NCBI GenBank assembly: GCA_023423695.1
Contig: JAFAFA010000141.1
Location: 1 to 64,000 of the forward strand
Direction: 5' to 3'
Length of the DNA: 64,000 nucleotides
DNA from: Pseudomonadota bacterium
Lineage (GTDB): Bacteria; Pseudomonadota; Alphaproteobacteria; Azospirillales; Azospirillaceae
Of the stretch, positions 32,981-39,892 are shown piece after piece. The position numbers and the translations under genes are program-made. How positions within the stretch are numbered: the stretch's first letter is position 1; the number at the start of each line of letters is the position of its first letter. The notes below the pieces were generated by a model. It was not told where the DNA came from, made no database searches, and worked only from the letters and a program-made list of their open reading frames with translations.

Positions 32981-33394
32981 ATGACGATGAAGCTCTCCAA
33001 CGGTCCGGTCCGTGCCCTGGCCTGTGCGGCCGTGGTCGGTGCCGGCATCCTCGGCGTGGCGGCCATGGCCCCGTCGGCTTCCGCCCAGTCCACCACAGGC
33101 ACCACCACCCAGAACGCCCCGGCGGCGACCGAGGGGAAATTGCCGTCGGACTCCCTGCCCGGTCAGCGCCAGGGTGCCATCGGCGGCGCTCCGGTGCCTC
33201 AGGGCAGTTCCGGCACGTCCACCGGTTCCGCCGCCGGTTCTGCCAGCGGTTCGGCCTCGGGAAGCGGCGCCGCGTCGCCGACCGGACAACTGCCCGACAC
33301 GTCGCTGCCGCAGCAGCGTCAAGGCACCATCGGCGGCGCCCCGGTGACGCAGGGCGGGGCGGATGGATCGACCGGCAAGCAGGGACAGCAGTGA
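32981..33394 (+). CDS. Secreted protein with two 23-residue repeats
   Basis: Unrecognised secreted protein of 137 residues. A signal peptide ends at about ASAQ (residues 33-36). The mature chain has two near-identical 23-residue units at 53-75 and 103-125, each of the form LP-x2-SLP-x-QRQG-x-IGGAPV-x-QG, joined by a Ser/Gly/Ala linker (76-102) that looks disordered. A strong ribosome binding site AGGGAGGTG precedes the ATG. It lies between the Ped-like propeller gene and fae, so it may be co-regulated with methanol oxidation. No cysteine or EF-hand is present, so it is not a lanmodulin. Confidence 0.65.
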   Translation: MTMKLSNGPVRALACAAVVGAGILGVAAMAPSASAQSTTGTTTQNAPAATEGKLPSDSLPGQRQGAIGGAPVPQGSSGTSTGSAAGSASGSASGSGAASPTGQLPDTSLPQQRQGTIGGAPVTQGGADGSTGKQGQQ

Positions 33395-33716
33395 CGTCAC
33401 TCCGCGGACCGATCGCAGCCGCCGCAAAGATGGGGTAACAACCACCGAACGGCCATGCCTTCCCAGTGGATATGGGTGCGGCACGAAGACGGCGGCTGCG
33501 ATTCCAAGGTACTCCGGAACTCTTTTGTGAGTTTGTTGTACAAACAAACAAAATGGCATAATGCCCACCGTGACCGACGCCGGAACTCTCAGACAATCCA
33601 GACGCCGCGTTACCGGCGACCCGGCCGGATTGAGCTGACAGGATCGAGCTGACCGGCGTGACCGCATGACTGCGGCGGTCCTCCAATGATTTTCAAAAAC
33701 ATGGGAGAAAACGGCG
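33395..33716. other. 322-bp upstream region of fae
   Basis: Intergenic DNA whose middle part (33520-33565) is unusually AT-rich for this genome. It contains a 6-3-6 inverted repeat and a likely promoter (next entry), leaving a leader of about 150 nt before fae. No small gene is convincing. Confidence 0.55.
33531..33562 (+). promoter_or_regulatory. Candidate fae promoter with overlapping inverted repeat
   Basis: TTGTTG at 33533-33538 and CATAAT at 33557-33562 are spaced by 18 bp. The inverted repeat GTTTGT-TGT-ACAAAC (33531-33545) covers the -35 region, a good position for a repressor or activator. CATAATGC also occurs at 39638-39645 upstream of xoxF, suggesting a shared promoter element. Confidence 0.45.
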
Positions 33717-34244
33717 ATGGGCATGTGGCAGGGGTCATCCCCGAAAATCAATCGCGTGCTGGTGGGTGAGTCGCTGGTCGGCGACGGGAACGAGGTCGCC
33801 CACATCGACCTGATCATGGGGCCGCGCGGCAGTGCCGCGGAGACCGCCTTCTGCAACGCGCTGACCAACAACAAGGACGGCTTCACCAGCCTGCTGGCGG
33901 TCATCGCCCCCAACCTGCAGTGCAAGCCTTCGACGATCCTGTTCAACAAGGTCACGATCAAGGGCGCGGAGCAGGCGGTCCAGATGTTCGGCCCAGCCCA
34001 GCATGGCGTGGCCAAGGCGGTCGCCGACTGCGTGGCCGAGGGCACAATCCCGCAGGACGAGATCGACAACATCTTCATCTGCGTCGGCGTCTTCATCCAT
34101 TGGGAGGCGAAGGACAACGCCAAGATCCAGGATTACAATTACCGCGCCACCAAGGAAGCCATCGAACGCGCGGTGTCCGGCTATCCGACCGCCAAGGATC
34201 TGATGAACCAGAAGGACATCGCGAAACACCCGTTCGCCGCCTGA
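33717..34244 (+). CDS. fae: Formaldehyde-activating enzyme
   Basis: Catalyses condensation of formaldehyde with H4MPT to methylene-H4MPT in the cytoplasm; 175 residues, a little longer than the usual 165-170. Family blocks are LVGESLVGDGNEVAHIDLIM with the catalytic-type histidine H29, GPRGSAAETAFCNALTNN, GFTSLLAVIAPNLQCKPST and QMFGPAQHGVAKAV. The extra length is a short N-terminal extension and a longer C-terminal tail. Single gene followed by an excellent terminator, as expected for a very highly expressed protein. Confidence 0.97.
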   Translation: MGMWQGSSPKINRVLVGESLVGDGNEVAHIDLIMGPRGSAAETAFCNALTNNKDGFTSLLAVIAPNLQCKPSTILFNKVTIKGAEQAVQMFGPAQHGVAKAVADCVAEGTIPQDEIDNIFICVGVFIHWEAKDNAKIQDYNYRATKEAIERAVSGYPTAKDLMNQKDIAKHPFAA

Positions 34245-34691
34245 TTTTCCACTGAGGTCTGTTCACTCTGAAAGCCCCTCTCCCCTCGTGGCAGAGGGGC
34301 TTTTGCAATGGTGGGTCTTGGGTGGCGCCCTCAGCCTTGCTTGAGCTGCGCAGCCAACAAAGGACCGAATACCTTCCGTCGTCGAACCATTCTGCTATTA
34401 CCCCTGCCCGGCAAATGCCGGCTGGGCGCGGAAGCGGGGCTGATAGGAGTATTTGGTTCAAATAAAGTTCCAATAAGAGATTGCGCGATATCAGCGGCTA
34501 ACACGTTGATTTATTCCAATTCCAATGAAGCACGGTGACGCAGTTCATTTCGCACCGCACAAAGAACTAGCCAAAATTCTCACTTCTTTACCCGTTCGGG
34601 TGATGGTCGCGCCGGAGCATCACCGGTACCATTTCCTAACGGGCGTCAAGGCAATCATGCCGGTTCGCCCATTCCAGCGGAGGAAGCGGAC
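34245..34691. other. 447-bp region between fae and pqqA
   Basis: After the fae terminator comes a stretch with markedly lower GC (about 34430-34590), as expected for a promoter region feeding pqqA. An inverted repeat GGTGATG/CATCACC (34599-34605 and 34618-34624) sits about 70 bp before pqqA. I could not pick convincing -35/-10 boxes. No additional gene seen. Confidence 0.5.
34271..34304 (+). terminator. Intrinsic terminator of fae
   Basis: An 11-bp perfect stem (AAAGCCCCTCT at 34271-34281 with AGAGGGGCTTT at 34293-34303) closes an 11-base loop and ends in TTTT. It lies 26 bp after the fae stop and isolates fae from pqqA. Confidence 0.85.
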
Positions 34692-34772
34692 ATGAAAACC
34701 TGGCGCAAACCGAAGACCGCCGAAATCCGGGTCGGCACGGAAATCAACGCCTACGCCTGCGCCGGCCTGTAA
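34692..34772 (+). CDS. pqqA: PQQ precursor peptide PqqA
   Basis: A 26-residue peptide, the ribosomal precursor of pyrroloquinoline quinone. The crosslinked pair is in EINAY (E17 and Y21), with the usual MKTWRKPK start and ACAGL end. GGAGG lies 9 bp upstream. No pqqB, C, D or E follows; the next gene is on the opposite strand. The biosynthetic enzymes must be encoded elsewhere, so this may be the only or an additional pqqA copy placed under methylotrophy control. PQQ is the redox cofactor of XoxF. Confidence 0.93.
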   Translation: MKTWRKPKTAEIRVGTEINAYACAGL

Positions 34773-34819
34773 CCGGCACGGAACGTTCCCACTCAAAAAG
34801 AAACGTTCACTTCGGCCAC

Positions 34820-35656
34820 TCAGGCCGGCCGCGGCTCGAAATGGGCGAAGAACTGCCCGGTGCCGTCCGGCGCGCTGGCGTCGTAATGCAGCGCGCAGAG
34901 CCGCAGCCGGCCGGCATCGCCCAATTCCGGCCCGGCCAGCATGCTGTGGAAGCTCTCGCCGCCGAGCAGCCGGTGAGCGGTCGTCAGGTACAGGCGCGAC
35001 AGCCTGCGGTCCCGCAGCATGGTGTCGAGCATCCGCGGCCCCGTCAGCAGATAGATGCTGCGCAGCCCCAGCAGGCCAAGTTCATCGACCAGCGGCCCAC
35101 CCTCCACCGACGCTCCCGATCCGACGACCAGCACCTCATGGCCGGCGGCGCGCCACTGCGCGATGCTCTCGGCTGGCGCCGCGGCACCGGTGGCGATGAA
35201 GACACGCTGACCATGGCGGGCCGGAGAGTCCGGCATTGGAAAATCCAGGCTGGCGCTGGCGACGACCACGGCCGGCTGGGGCGTCAGGCCGTTGTCGGCC
35301 CGCCATCGTGCGAGATCCCCCGTCGCCGTCTGCGTCCCCACCTGCAGCACGTTGTCCAGCCGTCCGGCCGCCAGATCCCGCAGATAGCCGCTATGGGTGA
35401 CCATGCAGTCCGCCTGCGCCTGGAGTTCCAGGAAAAGCCGGAAGTCGTTGCCGCTGACCAGCCCGGCAGGCAGCCGGCTCTCTCCGCTGGCGGGATCGCG
35501 CAGGGCGATGCGCCCGTCCAGGCTGGCGACGAAGCTGGCATAGACGAACGGGCTCCCGGCATTCCCCCGCTCATGCAGGCGGTGGGCGAGATAGGCCCCG
35601 TCGAGCGCCATGTCTTCCGGCGGGCCGGGAAACAGCCGCAGCATGCGGGAGGTCAT
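34820..35656 (-). CDS. RibD C-terminal/dihydrofolate reductase-like protein, candidate dihydromethanopterin reductase
   Basis: Reductase-fold protein of 278 residues of the RibD C-terminal domain family. Visible elements are SPFVYASFVASLDGRIALRD near the N-terminus, QADCMVTHSGYLRDLAAG, VVVASASLDFPMP, and the glycine-rich GGPLVDELGLLGLRSIYLLTGPRML. No deaminase domain is present and riboflavin genes are not nearby. It is the last gene of an operon with two ATP-grasp enzymes inside an H4MPT island, so reduction of dihydromethanopterin (DmrA-like role) is a reasonable inference. Start at 35656 is set by an ATGA overlap with the upstream gene. Confidence 0.7.
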   Translation of the reverse strand: MTSRMLRLFPGPPEDMALDGAYLAHRLHERGNAGSPFVYASFVASLDGRIALRDPASGESRLPAGLVSGNDFRLFLELQAQADCMVTHSGYLRDLAAGRLDNVLQVGTQTATGDLARWRADNGLTPQPAVVVASASLDFPMPDSPARHGQRVFIATGAAAPAESIAQWRAAGHEVLVVGSGASVEGGPLVDELGLLGLRSIYLLTGPRMLDTMLRDRRLSRLYLTTAHRLLGGESFHSMLAGPELGDAGRLRLCALHYDASAPDGTGQFFAHFEPRPA

Positions 35657-36561
35657 TGCGGCCCTCGCGATGCGGCCGCCTCGACACGGGCGAGGAAATC
35701 CGCCGCCAGCGCGTCGGCGATGTCGGCCTCGCTGACCGTTTGAAGCCCCTGCCATGCGGGCATCGAGTTCACCTCCAGCACCAGCCACCGCCCGTCATCA
35801 TGGGGGGCGGATATCAGATCGACCCCGGCATAATCGGCCCCGACCGCCGCCGCGGCGCGCACCGCCAGCTCGGCCACCGCACCCTCCGGCGCAATGGCTT
35901 CACAGCGCCCTCCCTGATGGACGTTCGTGATCCAGCTGCGGCCGTGGCGGATCATCGCCGCCACCGCTCGCCCTCCCACCACGAAAGCCCGGCAATCGCG
36001 CCATTCGCCGTCGCGGCGCGGCGGAACGAAGGGCTGCAGGTAATAGACGCCGGCCACCGCCTCGGGCTCCGGCACGTCCTCCGGCTTCGTCAGGCGGCGC
36101 AGGCCGCGGCCCTGGGCACCGAACAGCGGCTTCAGCACACAATCGGGCCAAGCCTGCACCACAGCACGCGCCGTCGCGGCATCCTGCACGGCGACGGAGG
36201 GGGGCGTCGGCAGGCTGGCCTGGGCCAGCAGGAAGCTCGTGGTGCTCTTGTCCACGCAACGCTCGATGGCGCGGGCTGTGTTGTAGACGGGCACCCCCAA
36301 CCGGTCGAGCGCGTGAAGCACCCCCAGCCGCACCGTCACCTGTTCGAAGCTGCCCTGCCCGACCACCCGCACGAAGGCCCCCGCCGGCAGCGCATCGCCG
36401 AATCCCGGCAGCAGCAGCCCCGTCGCCGTCCGTCCGACGGCGAAGCCGCAGGCGCTCAGTGGAACACGGCGGCATTCGACGCCGCGGCGCGTCATCGCCT
36501 GTTCCAGCCTTGCGGCGTGCCAGTCGGCACCATCGGTGAACAGGGCGACCACGCCGCTCAT
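35653..36561 (-). CDS. RimK/MptN-like ATP-grasp ligase
   Basis: ATP-grasp enzyme of 302 residues. Shows VYNTARAIERCVDKSTTSFLL, VLKPLFGAQGRGLRRL (nucleotide-binding lysine and glycine loop), VYYLQPFVPP and a C-terminal metal-binding GVDLISA-LVLEVNSMPAW block. RimK-like ligases add glutamate; MptN adds glutamate to methanopterin in archaea. In this context addition of glutamate or a similar group to H4MPT or methylofuran is likely. It overlaps both neighbours by 4 bp. Specific substrate unproven. Confidence 0.8.
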   Translation of the reverse strand: MSGVVALFTDGADWHAARLEQAMTRRGVECRRVPLSACGFAVGRTATGLLLPGFGDALPAGAFVRVVGQGSFEQVTVRLGVLHALDRLGVPVYNTARAIERCVDKSTTSFLLAQASLPTPPSVAVQDAATARAVVQAWPDCVLKPLFGAQGRGLRRLTKPEDVPEPEAVAGVYYLQPFVPPRRDGEWRDCRAFVVGGRAVAAMIRHGRSWITNVHQGGRCEAIAPEGAVAELAVRAAAAVGADYAGVDLISAPHDDGRWLVLEVNSMPAWQGLQTVSEADIADALAADFLARVEAAASRGPQ

Positions 36562-37724
36562 GCCGCCTCCGCCTGGACATTCCGCCGGAAAAGCTCCCGC
36601 GCACGCCGGGCGGCAAGGCGACGGGCTTCGACCGGATCGGCGGCATCGGCCAGCACGGTGCAGAGCGGCGCACCCGCCGGGATATGGGCCGGTACACACG
36701 GACGGTCGGCAGTCCAGCCCGGCCAGCGCAGGTGGCCGTTCAGCAGAACCGGCGTCGGAGCGTAGACGACCACGGCGGCGCGGCAGCCGGCCAAGGGTGG
36801 CAGAGCCTCCGGCAACTCCCCGGCGCAGGCGGCCATGTGCAGGCCCAGCAGGCCCGGCATCGGCGGACGGTCGAACAGGTCGAGCGTCGCCCCCGGCCGC
36901 GGGTTGATCTCCAGCAGGCACCAGCCCTCCGGTCCGGCCAGGAAGTCGGCGCTGTTGAGCCCGACCAGCCCGACCTCCGCGGCAATGCGCGAAACGGCGG
37001 CTGTCATGCTGGCGGCAACCCCGTCACGCAGCGGCGGCACCGACAGCGGGCCGACCGCACCGCCATAGCGAAAAGGCTGGCGGGGCGCAGGAGCCGCCCA
37101 TTGCCGGCTGAATCCCACCGGCAGCACCCGCCGGCCATCGGCAAGGAACAGCAGGGACACCGGACGCCCGTGCATGCGGCGCTGGAGGTAATGTCCGGCC
37201 GGCACCCGCCGCCCCGCCGGCCGGATGTGGCCGCCGCCGCTGGCACCGGCACGCTTCACCAGCCATTCCCCGTCCTCGCACGGTGGCGACGTGGCGATCT
37301 CCGGATGCGGGATGCCGAGGCGGGCGAGCAGAGCGGCGAAGGCAACCGGGTCCTTCAGCCTTGCCACCGTCCCGGCGGCGTTGCCGAGAACCGGCCGGTC
37401 GCGCTCCAGCGCCGCCAGCAACTCCGGCCTGTCCTCGAACCCGGCGCCATAGACTAGCGGCACCCGGCGCAGATCGGGCGCCGCCAGAGCATGCCGCAAC
37501 GCCGGGCCATGAATGCGCAGCCGCCTTGACGGCAGGACGAGGCAGCGGTCGGCCATGGCCGCGGTGTCCGCGTCGGCGAACAGGTCAAGGGCCGCGGCGC
37601 CCAACCCGCAGCGGCGCGCGCTGGCCGCCAGGGCCCGCGCCGACAGCGCCACCACCAGGACGTCGCTCTTCGGGAGTATAGTCAGGGTCAAGCTCACGCC
37701 CCGGCGCGAAAGCGCCTTGAACAT
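36558..37724 (-). CDS. ATP-grasp family protein (COG2232-like)
   Basis: ATP-grasp enzyme of 388 residues. ATP-binding elements include LKDPVAFAALLARLGIPHPE, WLVKRAGASGGGHIRPA and the metal-binding VGLNSADFLAGPEGWCLLEINPRPGA block. Related genes accompany H4MPT genes in methylotrophs. Methylofuran carries a polyglutamate chain, so this or the next gene could be a glutamate ligase of the MfnD type. First gene of the minus-strand three-gene operon; the promoter would lie in the 139 bp shared with the divergent ABC ATPase gene. Confidence 0.78.
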   Translation of the reverse strand: MFKALSRRGVSLTLTILPKSDVLVVALSARALAASARRCGLGAAALDLFADADTAAMADRCLVLPSRRLRIHGPALRHALAAPDLRRVPLVYGAGFEDRPELLAALERDRPVLGNAAGTVARLKDPVAFAALLARLGIPHPEIATSPPCEDGEWLVKRAGASGGGHIRPAGRRVPAGHYLQRRMHGRPVSLLFLADGRRVLPVGFSRQWAAPAPRQPFRYGGAVGPLSVPPLRDGVAASMTAAVSRIAAEVGLVGLNSADFLAGPEGWCLLEINPRPGATLDLFDRPPMPGLLGLHMAACAGELPEALPPLAGCRAAVVVYAPTPVLLNGHLRWPGWTADRPCVPAHIPAGAPLCTVLADAADPVEARRLAARRARELFRRNVQAEAA

Positions 37725-37863
37725 TCATCCGCAATCCCAACAATCTTGCAGCAAAGCCATCTTTGCAATCACCCTTCCGAACAACGGCACGTGCCGCCCA
37801 TCCGGCGCCCATTCGGGTGAAGACTGGGATGCGGCCTGTGGGAAGACAGTTGGGGAAGACAGG

Positions 37864-38667
37864 ATGTTCGAGGCCGTGGTTCTTCCGGAGTCCCCGTCAA
37901 TTCCCGCCACTCACGGAGCCGCCGCGCCGGCTGTGGCCGCCCTGGCCGTGGAGGATCTGAGCCACAGCTTCGGCAAGCGCGTGGCGCTGGACCATGTCTC
38001 CTTCACCGTGCCGCAGGCCGGCTTCACCATGCTTCTGGGGCTGAACGGCGCGGGAAAGACCACATTGTTCTCGCTGATCACCCGGCTCTATTCCAGCCGC
38101 AGCGGCGACATCCACATCTTCGGCTTCGATCTGCGGCGCCAGCCGACCCGCGCGCTGGAGCGCATCGGCGTGGTGTTCCAGCAGCCGACGCTCGATCTCG
38201 ACCTCACCGTCCGGCAGAACCTGCGCTACCATGGCGGCCTGCATGGGATGCGGCCGTCCGACTGCGAAGCCCGCGCACGCGAGGAGTTGGCCCGCATCGG
38301 CCTGTCCGACCGCGCCGACGACAAGGTCCGCGCCCTGTCCGGCGGGCAGCGCCGCCGTGTGGAGATCGCCCGCGCCCTGCTGCACCGCCCGAACCTGCTG
38401 CTTCTCGATGAGCCGACCGTCGGGCTCGACGTGGACTCGCGCCGCCACATCCTTGCCCATGTCCGCGCGCTCTGCCGCGAGCAGGGCCTCGCCGTGCTGT
38501 GGGCCACCCACCTGATGGACGAGGCGGCGGACGAGGACTCCGTCGTCGTGCTGCACCAGGGCCGCCTGCGTGCCTCCGGCAGCGTCCGCGCGGTCTGCGC
38601 CGAAACCGGCACGGCCACCCTGCCCGCCGCCTTCACCGCCATGACGGCGGGGGAGCGCCGGCCATGA
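37864..38667 (+). CDS. ABC transporter ATP-binding protein of PQQ-alcohol system (PedB-like)
   Basis: Cytoplasmic ATPase of 267 residues. Walker A is GLNGAGKTT, the signature is LSGGQRRRVEIARALL, Walker B is LLLLDEPTVGLD and the switch histidine lies in WATHLMDEA. The family is the ATPase associated with PQQ-dependent alcohol dehydrogenases. Its start at 37864 is followed by a permease gene with a 4-bp overlap, while the matching periplasmic components are encoded 6 kb upstream at 30.6-32.9 kb. In P. putida PedA1A2BC supports lanthanide acquisition. Confidence 0.9.
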   Translation: MFEAVVLPESPSIPATHGAAAPAVAALAVEDLSHSFGKRVALDHVSFTVPQAGFTMLLGLNGAGKTTLFSLITRLYSSRSGDIHIFGFDLRRQPTRALERIGVVFQQPTLDLDLTVRQNLRYHGGLHGMRPSDCEARAREELARIGLSDRADDKVRALSGGQRRRVEIARALLHRPNLLLLDEPTVGLDVDSRRHILAHVRALCREQGLAVLWATHLMDEAADEDSVVVLHQGRLRASGSVRAVCAETGTATLPAAFTAMTAGERRP

Positions 38668-39479
38668 GCGCCGCCACCTATTGGTACTGCCTGCGCAGCA
38701 TCATCGTGCGCGAGGGCTTGCGCTTCCTGCACCAGCGCGAGCGCTTCTTCGCCGCGCTGGTCCGGCCGCTGGTCTGGCTGGCGATCTTCGCCGTCGGGTT
38801 CCGTGGGGTGCTGGGCGTGTCGATCATCCCGCCCTACGAGACTTACATCCTCTATGACGAATATGTCGTGCCCGGTCTGGTCGCGATGATCCAGCTGTTC
38901 AACGGCATGCAGAATTCCCTGTCGATGGTCTACGACCGCGAGATGGGCAGCATGCGCACACTGCTGGTCAGTCCGCTGCCGCGCTGGTACCTGCTGGTCG
39001 CCAAGCTGCTGGCCGGCGTCGCGGTGTCGATCGCGCAGGTCTATGTCTTCCTCGGGATCGCATGGCTGTGGGGGGTGGAGCCGCCGCCGCTGGGCTACCT
39101 CGCCGTCCTGCCGGCGCTGGTGCTGAGTGGCCTGATGCTGGGGGCGCTGGGCCTGCTCCTGTCGTCCTTCGTCAAGCAGCTGGAGAATTTCGCCGGGGTG
39201 ATGAACTTCGTCATCTTCCCGATGTTCTTCGCGTCCTCCGCCCTCTACCCGCTCTGGCGCATCCGGGAAGGCAGCCCGACCCTGTACCTGATCGCAGCCT
39301 ACAATCCCTTCACCCAAGCGGTGGAGCTGATCCGCTTCAGCCTCTATCTCCGAGTCGACGTCACGGCCCTGCTGTGGGTGGCCGGTTGCCTGGTGCTGTT
39401 CCTCGGCGCTGCGGTGCTGGCCTACGATCCAGGCCGCGGTTTCTGGGCGAGACGGGGCGGACCGGCAGAACAGGCCTGA
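38664..39479 (+). CDS. ABC-2 type permease of PQQ-alcohol system (PedC-like)
   Basis: Integral membrane permease of 271 residues with six predicted helices. Typical ABC-2 elements are RPLVWLAIFAVGFRGVLGV, YVVPGLVAMIQLFNGMQNSLSMVYDREMGSMRTLLVSPLPRW and NFVIFPMFFASSALYPLW. The ATG at 38664 overlaps the ATPase stop (ATGA). ABC-2 permeases are usually exporters, so uptake through this system, as proposed for PedC, is mechanistically unresolved. Confidence 0.9.
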   Translation: MSAATYWYCLRSIIVREGLRFLHQRERFFAALVRPLVWLAIFAVGFRGVLGVSIIPPYETYILYDEYVVPGLVAMIQLFNGMQNSLSMVYDREMGSMRTLLVSPLPRWYLLVAKLLAGVAVSIAQVYVFLGIAWLWGVEPPPLGYLAVLPALVLSGLMLGALGLLLSSFVKQLENFAGVMNFVIFPMFFASSALYPLWRIREGSPTLYLIAAYNPFTQAVELIRFSLYLRVDVTALLWVAGCLVLFLGAAVLAYDPGRGFWARRGGPAEQA

Positions 39480-39892
39480 TCGCGCAAGCGCCAGCTTAGC
39501 CATAACTACCGTTCGGATTAGCTCTTTTGGCTACAACTACCCACTAGTTCGCTTCATTCAAAAACTTTCGAACGGCAGCGGAAAATAATCTTCACAGCCT
39601 ATCTTTATTTGATCAGACTGACTGTCAGCATCACCAACATAATGCGGGGCAGTTTAGAACCCCGCCAAGAGCCGTGCTCCGGCACTTGTTACCGGCACGC
39701 CTGCGATGCCGGACACATTGGGATTCGGAACTTTGGGTGCGGATGCACCCCCGACGCCGCCTGATCGACATCACGCGCCAACGATCGAGGGAGACCGCCC
39801 CTCTCAAGAAGACCGCTTCACCGACACCGCCGCCTGTCGCCGCACAGTCCCTGGGACCACGGACCACCCCTTAAAAAAACGGGAGGAAACAG
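39480..39892 (+). promoter_or_regulatory. 413-bp xoxF upstream region with structured leader
   Basis: The first half is AT-rich. CATAATGC at 39638-39645 repeats the element seen upstream of fae and could be a -10 region, which would leave a leader of about 240 nt. The leader contains hairpins GCGGGG/CCCCGC (39644-39649 with 39660-39665) and GGGTGC-GGAT-GCACCC (39735-39750). GGGAGGA lies just before the xoxF ATG. No regulator gene (mxbD-like) is adjacent. Confidence 0.45.

Noticed and set aside
33201..33300. Short tandem DNA repeats in the Ser/Gly linker as a mobile or CRISPR-like repeat
   Set aside because: They are codon-level repeats within a reading frame encoding a disordered linker; no spacer-repeat periodicity.
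32981..33394. Possible lanmodulin
   Set aside because: The mature sequence has no EF-hand pattern and hardly any acidic clusters.
34430..34590. AT-rich stretch as a horizontally acquired fragment
   Set aside because: Short, contains no gene or element remnant, and lies where a pqqA promoter is expected.
34781..34815. GAACGTT/AACGTTC inverted repeat after pqqA as a terminator
   Set aside because: Only 7 bp, AT-rich arms and no T-tract on the plus strand; too weak to call.
39480..39892. Riboswitch in the xoxF leader
   Set aside because: Hairpins are present but I recognise no known riboswitch core; kept only as a structured leader.
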